Assembly: GCA_037130755.1 (NCBI GenBank)
Contig: JBAXSI010000003.1
Span: 1-64,000 of the forward strand
DNA from: UBA10649 sp037130755
GTDB lineage: Bacteria > Actinomycetota > Actinomycetes > S36-B12
Length of the DNA: 64,000 nucleotides
Reading direction: 5' to 3'
Shown here: one piece after another, positions 42,187 through 51,140 of the stretch
Position numbering within the stretch: the stretch's first letter is position 1
Layout of the letters: every line of letters starts with the position of its first letter
Position numbers and translations under genes: made by a program
The notes under the pieces: generated by a model
Database searches by the model: none
Told to the model about the DNA's origin: nothing
Seen by the model: only the letters and a program-made list of their open reading frames with translations

Positions 42187-44964
42187 TTGGCAAGCACACT
42201 CGTCGGTACGAAGTTGGCCGTCCCGCAGTTGCGCACGGCCCTCGTGCAGCGCGATCGCCTGACCAGGCTCATGGAGGCGGGCGCCGAGGCCTCGTTGATG
42301 GTCGTCTCCGCGCCCGCAGGTTTCGGGAAGACCACCGTCGTCGCCTGTTGGCTGGCCCGCGCGTCGACACAGCCCCGCGCCGTAGCCTTCGTCTCGTTGG
42401 ACGAGACCGACACCCAGGCCACATCGTTCTGGCTCTACGTCGTCACCGCATTGAACTCGTCGACGTCGGGCGTCGGCGCGGGCGTCCTGCCGCTGCTTGC
42501 CGCTGGACAGCCAGCCTCACGGACCTTGCTGACGACGGTCCTCAACGAGATCGCAGACCTGCCTATCGATGTCGACCTGATCCTCGACGACTACCACCGC
42601 GCCGAAGGCCCAGAGGTGGCCGAAGGCATGGCCTTCATACTCGAACACCGCCCGTCCAACCTGCACATCGTCATCACCACACGGGCGGATCCGAACCTTC
42701 CCCTGGCACAGCTTCGGGCCCGCGGTGAACTAGTCGAGATCCGCGCCCGCGACCTGCGATTCACCGTTGAGGAGACCGCTGACTACCTGACGGTCGTCGG
42801 CGGGCTGGCGGTAGCGGCCGACGACGTAATCGCCCTCGAGTCCCGGACTGAGGGATGGGTTGCCGCTCTGCAACTGGCCGCCTTGTCACTGCAGGGTCGC
42901 GACGACATCGCGGGCTTCATCGCCGGGTTTGCCGGCGACGACCGGCACATCGTCGACTACCTCGTCGATGAGGTGCTGTCCCGGCAAACCGGCGAGGTAC
43001 GCAGCTTCCTGACGATGACCTCGGTGCTTGATCCGCTGAGCGCTGACCTGTGCGACGCCGTGCTCGAAAAGGCGGGCAGCCGGGCGATGCTCGAGGCATT
43101 GGAGCGGGCGAACCTATTCCTCATGCCTCTCGACGACCGACGCCAGTGGTATCGCTACCACCACCTGTTCGCTGACGTGCTGCAGGCACACCTTCGCTTT
43201 GAGCATCCCGAGCAGGTCGCCGGGCTGCACCTGCGCGCGAGCCTGTGGTACGACCGTGCGGGAGTCCCCGCGTCGGCGGTTCACCACGCGCTGGCGGCGG
43301 GCGACGTCGATCGCGCGGCCGCACTCGTCGAGGCCGCGCTGCCCGCTCTGCAGCGCGATCGGCAGGAGGCGCTCATTCGGCGCTGGATCGGTGCCTTCCC
43401 TGATGAAGTTGTTCGCGACCGTCCAGTGCTGGCGGTCGGCTTCGTCGGTGCCCTCATGTCGAGCAACGAGTTCGCCGATGTGGAGTTGCGCCTGGCGAAG
43501 GTCGAGCGGCAACTGCCCGCGATCGAGGCGCGCATCGCCGCGACCAGGGGTGCTCGAGATGACCGGCAGGCAGACGACTTCGGCATCGTGTCGGTGGACG
43601 AGGCCGAACTGGCCCGCGTGCCGTCGGCAGTCGAGCTCTATCGCGCCGGGATGTGCCTTGTCGGCGGTGATCTCCCATCCACTCACCGGCACGCCCAAGA
43701 GGCGATCGACACGTCGACCCCGGACGATGACCTCGTTCGTGCAGCGGCGTCTGGCCTGTCGGGCCTGGCCCATTGGGCCTGCGGCGAACTGGACGAGGCG
43801 CACGCACGTTATGCAGCCTGCATCGACGGGCTAAGACACGTTGGGCATGTCTCCGACGTCCTGGGCTGCTCCATCACCTTGGCCGATATTCGCCTGGCTC
43901 AGGGTCAACTGCGCTACTCGCGGACGAGCTATGACGAAGGGCTGCGCCTGGCTGTCGCGGCCGGTGGAACCCCACGGGGAGTGGCCGACATGCACGTCGG
44001 TCTGAGTCAGCTTGCGTTGGAGCGCGGGCTGACCGCCGAGGCTCGCGAGCAGTTGGCCACGGCGCGCGCCCTGGGGGAGGAGCATGGCCTGCCGCAGCAC
44101 CCGTACCGGTGGCGCGTCGCGGCCGCGATGCTCGCGGTGGCCGACGGCGAAATCTCGTCCGCCATCTCGTGGGTGACCGAAGCGCAGCAGGTCTACCTCG
44201 GTGACTTCTCACCCCAGGTCGCGCCGCTGCACGCCTTGGCTGCTCGGCTGCTCGTCAGGAGCGGTGATCTAGGCGCCGCGATGCGCTGGGCGCACGAGCA
44301 CGGCGTCACCTCGTCGCAGGATCTCAGCTACCTACGGGAGTTCGAGCATGTGACGCTCGCCGAGGTGCTGCTTGCGCGCTACCGCCGTGACGGCGATGGT
44401 GTCGGGCTCGCCGAGGCCGTCCACCTTCTGGAACGACTCAGGGAGGCGGCCGAGTCCGGCCAGCGCAACGGCCCGCTGATCGACGTCGTGATCCTCCAAG
44501 CGATGGCGGAGGAGATTCGCGGCGACAGGGACAGGGCGCTTGCTCGGCTGGGTGTGGCGGTCAAGATGGCCGAGCCGGAGGGACAGGTATTGGCGTTCGC
44601 CCGTCACGGCGAACTGCTCGCGCCACTCGCCACGGCGTTGGCCGAACTGCCGGGTGCGGCGCCCCTGTCGGTCACGTTGCGTGACGCCTGTACTGCGGCA
44701 TCGGTGGTTCCAGGCAGTCCCGAGACAGTGGTGCCGGCCTCGACGGGCGCCGACAGCGTCGTGGACGGGCTCAGTGGTCGCGAGCTCGAGGTCCTGCGCC
44801 AGCTCGGCACCGAACTGGACGGACCGGAGATCGCCCGCCAGCTGTTTGTTTCCGTCAACACACTTCGGACGCACACTAAGAGCATCTACACGAAGCTGGG
44901 CGTCAACAACCGCCGCGCGGCCGTTCGGCGCGGCCAGGAGCTTGGACTCCTGACCGGGGGCTGA
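42187..44964 (+). CDS. large ATP-binding LuxR regulator (LAL/MalT type)
   Basis: The protein has 925 residues. The P-loop SAPAGFGKTT is at 41-50 and an NTPase of the STAND/MalT group follows (LILDDYHR as Walker B, about 130-138). A long TPR-like helical middle (about 330-800) and a C-terminal LuxR helix-turn-helix (about 855-915: LSGRELEVLRQLG, SVNTLRTHTKSIYTKLGV) complete it. TTG 42187 is the start because GGAGGAG lies 6 nt upstream. LAL proteins bind an inducer and ATP. Targets may be the hydrolase or the convergent membrane-protein operon; inference. Confidence 0.92.
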   Translation: MASTLVGTKLAVPQLRTALVQRDRLTRLMEAGAEASLMVVSAPAGFGKTTVVACWLARASTQPRAVAFVSLDETDTQATSFWLYVVTALNSSTSGVGAGVLPLLAAGQPASRTLLTTVLNEIADLPIDVDLILDDYHRAEGPEVAEGMAFILEHRPSNLHIVITTRADPNLPLAQLRARGELVEIRARDLRFTVEETADYLTVVGGLAVAADDVIALESRTEGWVAALQLAALSLQGRDDIAGFIAGFAGDDRHIVDYLVDEVLSRQTGEVRSFLTMTSVLDPLSADLCDAVLEKAGSRAMLEALERANLFLMPLDDRRQWYRYHHLFADVLQAHLRFEHPEQVAGLHLRASLWYDRAGVPASAVHHALAAGDVDRAAALVEAALPALQRDRQEALIRRWIGAFPDEVVRDRPVLAVGFVGALMSSNEFADVELRLAKVERQLPAIEARIAATRGARDDRQADDFGIVSVDEAELARVPSAVELYRAGMCLVGGDLPSTHRHAQEAIDTSTPDDDLVRAAASGLSGLAHWACGELDEAHARYAACIDGLRHVGHVSDVLGCSITLADIRLAQGQLRYSRTSYDEGLRLAVAAGGTPRGVADMHVGLSQLALERGLTAEAREQLATARALGEEHGLPQHPYRWRVAAAMLAVADGEISSAISWVTEAQQVYLGDFSPQVAPLHALAARLLVRSGDLGAAMRWAHEHGVTSSQDLSYLREFEHVTLAEVLLARYRRDGDGVGLAEAVHLLERLREAAESGQRNGPLIDVVILQAMAEEIRGDRDRALARLGVAVKMAEPEGQVLAFARHGELLAPLATALAELPGAAPLSVTLRDACTAASVVPGSPETVVPASTGADSVVDGLSGRELEVLRQLGTELDGPEIARQLFVSVNTLRTHTKSIYTKLGVNNRRAAVRRGQELGLLTGG

Positions 44965-45193
44965 TGCGCCCGAGGTCGCCGTCGACCTTTCGCAGCGACA
45001 ACAACGTGGCGCCGATGTCACGCAGGCCAGCGAGGATGCCGTGCAGTTGTGCCTGGTCGAGCACTTCGCCAGTGAGCGTAGACGTGCCATCCGATAGGCG
45101 GGTGATGGCGAGGTCGGTGAACCACGACGACCACCGGTCGTCGAGATACCCAGCGATCCGCAACTCGTACGTCGCCGCGTCTGGCCCGCTCAT
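44903..45193 (-). CDS. small conserved actinobacterial protein of unknown function
   Basis: The protein has 96 residues with the pattern YELRIAGYLDDRWSSWF, then TLTGEVLDQAQLHGIL and RDIGATLLSL. As I recall, many actinomycetes encode similar 70-100-residue proteins, often beside LuxR/LAL or DUF2306 genes, with no assigned function. ATG 45193 overlaps the stop of the DUF2306 gene (ATGA). Its last 62 nt overlap the end of the LAL gene on the opposite strand. Confidence 0.65.
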   Translation of the reverse strand: MSGPDAATYELRIAGYLDDRWSSWFTDLAITRLSDGTSTLTGEVLDQAQLHGILAGLRDIGATLLSLRKVDGDLGRISPRSGVQAPGRAERPRGGC

Positions 45194-45915
45194 GACGGCG
45201 CTCCGACACGCGCGACACGAAGAGCCTTGCCGTTCCGGCGGGTGGACGATCTGGAGCCGGCCTGGCGGCGGATCACCCACTCGGCGACGGCGAGGTTGAT
45301 CACCCATGCGGATGCCTTGGCGAGGTCGCCTTGCAGCGCGCCCGTGCCGAACAGGGCCTCCCCGATGCCGCCGGTGATGGCCTGCATGCCCGCAGCGATA
45401 CCGATGGCGTAAGCGCGGATCATCCAGGCCCGGTGCCCCGCGACGTCGCCGTTACGGATCGTGGTGACGCCGAGAACCAGGCAGATGGTCATCGCGGACG
45501 CGAACACCAGGCGAAGCACGTAGAGAAGGGCTCCGGTTCCGGGCTTCTCGGCATAGAACAAGGTCATCCAGAGCGCTGAGCCAGCGACGAGCAGGCCGGC
45601 AACGGCCAAGACCCGGCCGACGCGTCGGTGCCAGCCCGGATGGTTGCGACGCAACCGCGGCACGAACTGGAAGGCGCCGACGACCACGTACAAGGTGGCG
45701 CCGACGAGGTGGACGACCAGCGGGAGCGGGAAGCCGGCGAACCGCTGGTCTGCCGGGATGAGCTCGGGCCCGCCCAGAAGCTGGATCACCCGGAATACCC
45801 CGGCTAGCACCGGGACGAGGCTGAGCAGCAGCAGGCCGGTCGGCACGGGCCAGCTGCGCGTCCGGGACTGCCGGGGCGCACGCCCCGGCAGTCCGAAGAC
45901 TCGACGATTGGCCAT
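45190..45915 (-). CDS. DUF2306 multi-pass membrane protein
   Basis: The protein has 241 residues with about six membrane segments starting near residue 24 (VPTGLLLLSLVPVLAGVFRVIQL). The motif FVPRLRRNHPGWHRRVGR, with conserved His residues, and NGDVAGHRAWMIRAYAI are typical of DUF2306; the conserved His residues may bind haem or metal, but this is not shown. ATG 45915 shares its A with the stop of the gene upstream (TGATG). Confidence 0.75.
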   Translation of the reverse strand: MANRRVFGLPGRAPRQSRTRSWPVPTGLLLLSLVPVLAGVFRVIQLLGGPELIPADQRFAGFPLPLVVHLVGATLYVVVGAFQFVPRLRRNHPGWHRRVGRVLAVAGLLVAGSALWMTLFYAEKPGTGALLYVLRLVFASAMTICLVLGVTTIRNGDVAGHRAWMIRAYAIGIAAGMQAITGGIGEALFGTGALQGDLAKASAWVINLAVAEWVIRRQAGSRSSTRRNGKALRVARVGAPS

Positions 45916-46595
45916 CAGACGGTTGCGTGCTCGACGAGGGCGATCATGGGCACGGCCTGGATCTCCTCGGAGGTCGGGTTGCGCCACAGCGAGACTCCGA
46001 GGCCGACGAGCGCGATTCCGACCGGGACTGCCATGGGCCGGTTGAAGGCCTCGGGAAGGATGGCGAGTGTCGCGGTTGCGATGGTGCCGACGGCCAGGAG
46101 CGCTGCTGCCCACCGCGCCAGGATGCGAGCCCGGAAGAGGGCGATGCCGAAGATGAGCCCGCCGACCATGTAGCCAATGCCGGTGACGGCGAGGACGGTG
46201 CTCATCGCCCCGATGTCGCCGACCGGCGCTCCGCCAGCAGCAGCGACCACGATGTCGTTCACGTAGCCGGGTGCGAGGTGGACCAGGCCGGGCAGTACGT
46301 AAGCGGAGATGACCTCGGTGCTGAACATGAGAAGGTAGCCGGCGCCGAACAGCAGGTAGCCGATGAGGCCGAGAACGCCGATCTGACGAACCTGACGCAG
46401 GTACATCCCGGTGACGCCAACGAGGGCCAGCGCGCCCATGGCCACCTTCGCGGAGTTGCGCACGACCCACTCGGTGGTGGCGACTGAGGCCACGTCCATG
46501 GGCGGGTGGTTGATCTGCACGGCGATGAAGATCAGGCCGGCGGCAGCGGCACTGATGCCGGCTGCGCGGGTGAGGCCAGTGGGGGTGATGGTCAT
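45915..46595 (-). CDS. seven-helix-like membrane protein, DUF4386-like
   Basis: The protein has 226 residues and is very hydrophobic with six or seven membrane segments; the first is at about 12-28 (ISAAAAGLIFIAV). It is co-translated with DUF2306. ATG 46595 has AGGAG upstream. The closest description is the DUF4386-type group, with moderate doubt. No catalytic motif is seen. A palindrome lies 76 bp upstream of the start and may be its operator. Confidence 0.6.
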   Translation of the reverse strand: MTITPTGLTRAAGISAAAAGLIFIAVQINHPPMDVASVATTEWVVRNSAKVAMGALALVGVTGMYLRQVRQIGVLGLIGYLLFGAGYLLMFSTEVISAYVLPGLVHLAPGYVNDIVVAAAGGAPVGDIGAMSTVLAVTGIGYMVGGLIFGIALFRARILARWAAALLAVGTIATATLAILPEAFNRPMAVPVGIALVGLGVSLWRNPTSEEIQAVPMIALVEHATV

Positions 46596-46670
46596 GTCGG
46601 ACTCCTGTTCCCTAGGGCCGAGCGGAGCGTCCGGCCACAACAGGGACGTTAGGAATCAGCGTGGTGAGTC

Positions 46671-46689
46671 CACATCACCACATGATGTG
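46671..46689. promoter_or_regulatory. palindrome CACATCA-N5-TGATGTG, possible operator
   Basis: The 7-bp arms are perfect. It lies upstream of the membrane-protein operon (start 46595) and just after the end of the ABC permease gene. A related GGTGAT/ATCACC pattern flanks it (GTGGTGAGTCCACATCACCAC and GGTGGTGATTACC). It may bind the LAL regulator or a regulator located elsewhere. Confidence 0.5.
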
Positions 46690-46702
46690 ACTTCGGTGGT
46701 GA

Positions 46703-48358
46703 TTACCCGGGTTGCACGTCGCGGCGCCTGAACCGGGCCAGGCCGATCCAGCACAGCAGACCGGCCACGACAGTCATCACCAGGACCGGGGTCCAGGACA
46801 TCGGCTCGAGTGGTTGGTACGGCGTGGCGGAGAACGGCAGGAGGTCCAGCAGCCAGGCGGGCAGGTGGAGTGCATCGCCGACGAGGACCACGATCCACAT
46901 GGCGGCCAGCACGCCCCAGGACAGTGCGATCGACAGCCGTGGCAGCCAGCCGAACAGCGCGACCGCGATCCCGACGAAGATCATGACGGCGGGCCAGTAC
47001 GTGAGTGCGGCGAGCGCGAGCGTGAGCGTCTGGTCGTTCCGCGCGATCGACGCGCCATATCCAAGGCCCATCAGGCCGCCACCGACGACAAGGAGTGCCG
47101 CAGAGCCGACGACCGGAATCACCAGGCGTTGAAGTGCCCAGTTGGTGCGTGACACTGCGCCGGCCAGTTGCGGCTCGATGATGCCGCTCGCTTCGTCGCC
47201 ACGGAGGGAGAGCGTGGTCTGGATGGCGAACACCGTGGTGATCATCGCGATCATGGTGACGAGCAGGGAGAGCAGGGCTGACACTCCGGTGCCGCGCATG
47301 AGGGCGGTGACCGTGTCGCTGGCATCGGCCATCATCGTGGTCATGGCATCGATGACCGAGCCGAACATCAGTGCGCTAAGGACGACGGTGAGTGTCCAGC
47401 CGATGATCGGGCCTCGCTGCAGTCGCAGGGCCAGCCCGAGCGGCCAGGCGTAGCCCGCCGGGGCGGATGCCCGTCCGGCGCGATCGGGCAGGAGTCCCGC
47501 TCCGAGATCCCTGTGCGCCTCCAGTCGGGCGGCAACGGCCAGCAGGAGTGCGGTGAGCAGCAGCATGAGGCCGAGTGGCCACCACCTGTTCGCGCCCCAC
47601 GGCTGCATCTCCTGTCCCCAGCCGACCGGCGACACCCAGGTCAGTCGTCCGTCGCCTAGATCGCCCATCATCCGCAGGATGTAGAACGCGCCGAGGACGG
47701 CAGAGGCGAGCCCGTTGGCGGCGCGCGACGTCGACGTCAACTGACCGGCGAGCGCGGCAACGCCGATGGCAACCAGCCCGACGCCGGTGATGGACGCACC
47801 AAGGACGAGTGACCCGGTGAGGCCAGATCCCGCTGGGTCGAGGCCACCGGCGATCGACACCACGGCCACGCCGACACCGACCAAGATGCACAGGACAGCA
47901 GTGACCAGCCACGAGGCGAGCGAGTAGGCGTGCAGCCCGAGCACGCGGGAGCGCAGCAACTCCGTGCGCCCTGCCTCCTCATCGGCTCGGCCGTTGCGCG
48001 TCACGAGGAAGACCACGCCGAACGCGAGCATGAGCGCGCAAGTCATCCAGATCTTCGTCCAGACGGCGCCGCCCATGGTTGCCGGTGCGGCGGCAAGCCC
48101 GGTGAGGGCCTTGATGGACGGGACGTTGCTGATCGATGCGAAGTCGTCGAGCGCGGCCTGCGCCTTGAAGATGTCCTTGTAGTACACCTCGACGTAGGCG
48201 AACAGCCCCACGATCACCAGCCACCAGACCACCAGCCGGATCCGGTTGCGACGGACGACGAGTCGGAGCATCGTGCCGGTGCCAGCCAGCGTGTCCGCAG
48301 CCGGACGCTGACCGACTGGCAGCCCCGCCGGGCTCTCCAACTGCGTCGCGACCGTCAT
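46703..48358 (-). CDS. ABC exporter permease (ABC-2 / tetronasin-type)
   Basis: The protein has 551 residues with about twelve membrane segments in two halves. The start LRLVVRRNRIRLVVWWLVI and the stretch RADEEAGRTELLRSRVLG are typical of the large actinomycete exporter permeases related to those giving polyether/tetronasin resistance. Its start ATG 48358 overlaps the ATPase stop (ATGA). Drug substrate unknown. Confidence 0.85.
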   Translation of the reverse strand: MTVATQLESPAGLPVGQRPAADTLAGTGTMLRLVVRRNRIRLVVWWLVIVGLFAYVEVYYKDIFKAQAALDDFASISNVPSIKALTGLAAAPATMGGAVWTKIWMTCALMLAFGVVFLVTRNGRADEEAGRTELLRSRVLGLHAYSLASWLVTAVLCILVGVGVAVVSIAGGLDPAGSGLTGSLVLGASITGVGLVAIGVAALAGQLTSTSRAANGLASAVLGAFYILRMMGDLGDGRLTWVSPVGWGQEMQPWGANRWWPLGLMLLLTALLLAVAARLEAHRDLGAGLLPDRAGRASAPAGYAWPLGLALRLQRGPIIGWTLTVVLSALMFGSVIDAMTTMMADASDTVTALMRGTGVSALLSLLVTMIAMITTVFAIQTTLSLRGDEASGIIEPQLAGAVSRTNWALQRLVIPVVGSAALLVVGGGLMGLGYGASIARNDQTLTLALAALTYWPAVMIFVGIAVALFGWLPRLSIALSWGVLAAMWIVVLVGDALHLPAWLLDLLPFSATPYQPLEPMSWTPVLVMTVVAGLLCWIGLARFRRRDVQPG

Positions 48359-49299
48359 AGCTCAGAACCGGTGATGGCGGCCAGTTCGGGTTCGTAGTGG
48401 CGAAGGAACAGTTCCTCCAAAGATGGCGGGTTGGCAACGAGTGACCGAGGGTTGAGCGCCGCGACGACCGCCAGCACCTGGGGGAGTGCTTCGTCGTCGA
48501 CGGCGAAGGCCACGTGGCCCTCGAGTCGCTGCAGGTCGTGCACCCCCGGCATGCTGGCGAGCTCGCCGATTCCTGAGTCAAGGACCACGGTGACCTGGGT
48601 TCGGGTGAGGTGCCGCAACTGCACGATCGTGCCGGACTCCACCGTCGTACCGTCGCGGATGATCGTCACCTGGTCAGCGAGCCGCTCGACCTCGGCGAAG
48701 ATGTGGCTGGACAGGAGCACCGAGCGGCCCTCGGCCTTCACCTCCGTGATCGACTCGGTGAAAGCCGCCTCCATCAGGGGGTCAAGGCCGGAGGTTGGCT
48801 CGTCCAGAACCAGCAGTTGCGCGGTGGACGCCAGCGCGGCGACGAGTGCGACCTTCTGCCGGTTGCCCTTGGAGTAGGCGCGGGCCTTCTTGGTCGGATC
48901 GAGGTCGAAGCGCTCGAGCATCGTGGCCTTGCGCTTCGGGTCGAGCGGGCCGGACAGGCGGCACAGGATGTCGATCGCCTGCCCTCCAGTGAGGTTGGGC
49001 CACAGCGTGACGTCGCCGGGCACGTAGGCGATGGAGCGATGCAGGCGCACCGCATCCGCCCACGGGTCGCCACCGAGCACTGTTGCGCGACCGCCGTCAG
49101 CCCGCAGGAGACCGAGGAGGATGCGAATCGTCGTGGACTTTCCCGAGCCGTTCGGGCCGAGGAATCCGGTCACCTTGCCGGTCGGGACGGTCAGGTCCAG
49201 GCCGCGAAGGGCATCGACGGTGCCGAAGGTCTTCGTCAGGCCGTGCACCTCGACGGCGTTGGCATCGTTGATCGTTCCGGTCACAGTCGTCTCGGTCAC
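48355..49299 (-). CDS. ABC exporter ATP-binding protein
   Basis: The protein has 314 residues. Walker A is GPNGSGKST, the signature-like segment is YSKGNRQKVALVAAL, Walker B is LLVLDEPTSGLDP, and a C-terminal DrrA-like extension (about 220-314) follows. GTG 49299 is preceded by AAGGAA. It pairs with the permease directly downstream. The usual neighbouring TetR regulator is absent. Confidence 0.92.
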   Translation of the reverse strand: MTETTVTGTINDANAVEVHGLTKTFGTVDALRGLDLTVPTGKVTGFLGPNGSGKSTTIRILLGLLRADGGRATVLGGDPWADAVRLHRSIAYVPGDVTLWPNLTGGQAIDILCRLSGPLDPKRKATMLERFDLDPTKKARAYSKGNRQKVALVAALASTAQLLVLDEPTSGLDPLMEAAFTESITEVKAEGRSVLLSSHIFAEVERLADQVTIIRDGTTVESGTIVQLRHLTRTQVTVVLDSGIGELASMPGVHDLQRLEGHVAFAVDDEALPQVLAVVAALNPRSLVANPPSLEELFLRHYEPELAAITGSEL

Positions 49300-49471
49300 G
49301 ATCGATTCCTTCGGTGGTCTGTGCGAGCGCTCAGGCCAGCCGCCGAGCGGCCGTGCCGCGTGGTCGAGACAGGCCGCTCATGGAGGGCGGAAGTGCGCAC
49401 GCGTAGCACGTCAGTCACGCTAAGCACGCAGTATGTGGGTGTCAACAGCACCGAGACCGACGAGGGTTGCG

Positions 49472-51013
49472 TCAGAACGGCATTGGATCGCCAGGCCGCC
49501 ACGCAGCGACTGATCCTGGCGGCGGAGGCTTCGGGGTCGGTGGCGGTGGCGCCGGTCTCGGGACGAGTTCGACGGGCACGTGTCGGTAGATGCGCCCGGT
49601 CGGTGAGGTGAAGGTGCACGACCCGTCGGGTTGTGATTCGCTGATGGACCAGCCTGAATGGGTCTTGCGGTTGTGATGGCGGCGGCACAACGCGCCGGTG
49701 TTGCCGATAACTGTCGGCCCGCCATCGGCGAAGTCGACAGCGTGATCGACGTCGCATCGGTCTGATCGACGCGAGCAGCCCGGGAAGCGGCAGGTCTGGT
49801 CACGATCAGCAATCCAGGCTGCCAAGGACGAACTGATCCGGTAGCGCTGGGCACCACGGTCCACCAGCGCACCGGAGGTCGGGTCGATCACCATGCGGCG
49901 CATCGTGGCGTGGGTCGTCGGATCCGTAAGCAATCGAAGGAGGTCTTCGCGCCCGAATGCCTCCAGGGCTCCGCTGCCGACCCGTGCCCATGCGACGCCA
50001 TCAGGATCGAGTCCCGCGAGGGTGGCCGCGTCGACGAGGACCTGCACCTCGACGTCCAGACAGGTGGCGGGACCGCCCGTCTCACCGGGTTCCACGAAGT
50101 CCGAGCGCATGAGGTCGACGAAGGCGGCTGCGCGCAACTGCCCGAGGGTGGCGCTTGCGTCGAGGCCGTGGCGAGCCAGCCATTCGGGATCACGAGTGCG
50201 TCCCTCGGACACACTGGCCCGCGCCCTGGCGTCCACCGTCGACAGGACCAGCCCCGCAGCGCTGACCGGTAGGCGGGCCTCGATGATCGCAAGTCCGTCG
50301 CCGATCCCGTAGCCGGTGACGTCGCAGCCGCGGCGCGCGCGTTGGCGGCGCACCCTCTCGCCGGCGGGATCGACTGAGACCACCGCGCGTCGTGCCCGCG
50401 TTCGCGTCTGTGCGGGGGTCTCGTGATGGGCGTGGGAGAGAACGCGGTCCTGAAGTCGTTCGCATGCCGTTGCGAGCGCGAGGTCAGCGTCGGAGTGCGA
50501 GTTGGGATCAACAGCACGGAGGGCGTTGGCCATTCGGTCGGCCTGCTCTGCCAGCGCACACGCGTGCTGGAGCGTGATCAGGCCCGCGCCCAGGTCTCGA
50601 CGAGTTCGCGCGAGCGGCCCATTGAGTAGTCGAGCGTGCTGCACTTGTCGTTGGACCACGCCGTGCGGGCGCCGAAGCGCGCACGCAATCTCATCGACGA
50701 CCTCGTCGACGATCGCCAGTTCCCGAGCGCCGGCGTTTACGGAATCGGCTGAGTCGACCAGTACGTCGCGGACGACCTGACGTGCGCCTGCGGCCCGCAC
50801 AAGCAGCGACACTTCGAGTGCATCAAGCTGTGCCCGATGCTCCTGCAGTGCGACAAGTGCCGAAAGGGCCTCGTCCGAGTTAAGCTCGCTCGGCTCGAGT
50901 TGCAGCAGGAGACGGTCCTGGATTCCGATCGGCGCCAGCGGATGCCAGCCGTCGCGACGCGACGCCACCGGAGAAACGGTGATCGCAGTGGGGGCTGGCA
51001 CGTAATCGAACAT
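49472..51013 (-). CDS. DUF222/HNH endonuclease-domain protein (REP13E12-like)
   Basis: The protein has 513 residues. The DUF222 helical region spans about 30-380 and the HNH domain about 410-455, with CRFPGC, CDVDHAVDFADGG and LCRRHHNRKTH giving the HNH and zinc-type residues. The C-terminus is Pro-rich. ATG 51013 is chosen because it gives the MFDYV start typical of the family. That codon lies inside a perfect SOS box. Proteins of this kind (13E12 repeat family of mycobacteria) are known LexA targets. Their function is unknown; they are often multicopy. Confidence 0.87.
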   Translation of the reverse strand: MFDYVPAPTAITVSPVASRRDGWHPLAPIGIQDRLLLQLEPSELNSDEALSALVALQEHRAQLDALEVSLLVRAAGARQVVRDVLVDSADSVNAGARELAIVDEVVDEIACALRRPHGVVQRQVQHARLLNGPLARTRRDLGAGLITLQHACALAEQADRMANALRAVDPNSHSDADLALATACERLQDRVLSHAHHETPAQTRTRARRAVVSVDPAGERVRRQRARRGCDVTGYGIGDGLAIIEARLPVSAAGLVLSTVDARARASVSEGRTRDPEWLARHGLDASATLGQLRAAAFVDLMRSDFVEPGETGGPATCLDVEVQVLVDAATLAGLDPDGVAWARVGSGALEAFGREDLLRLLTDPTTHATMRRMVIDPTSGALVDRGAQRYRISSSLAAWIADRDQTCRFPGCSRRSDRCDVDHAVDFADGGPTVIGNTGALCRRHHNRKTHSGWSISESQPDGSCTFTSPTGRIYRHVPVELVPRPAPPPPTPKPPPPGSVAAWRPGDPMPF

Positions 51014-51021
51014 GTGTTCGA
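51006..51021. promoter_or_regulatory. perfect SOS box across the DUF222/HNH start codon
   Basis: TCGAACATGTGTTCGA matches the CGAAC-N4-GTTCG SOS consensus in every fixed position. The start ATG of the HNH gene (complement of 51011-51013) is within the box, so LexA binding would block transcription at or just after initiation. Confidence 0.85.
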
Positions 51022-51140
51022 GTGTAGTCGTGAACTCCCAGAAACACAAGTATTACCAACGGTTTTCCCCAAATCGATCGGCACATCGGTCACCCCGTAG
51101 AGTCAGGGTCTGGCCGAGCGGCCGCGACGAGGAGACCTGC

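Noticed and set aside
40480..42190. Mobile element carrying the serine hydrolase gene between inverted repeats
   Set aside because: The repeats at 40575-40620 and 41991-42036 are unrelated to each other, no target duplication or transposase is visible.
49300..49471. Remnant of a TetR regulator before the ABC exporter genes
   Set aside because: The 172-bp gap shows no frame with helix-turn-helix similarity.
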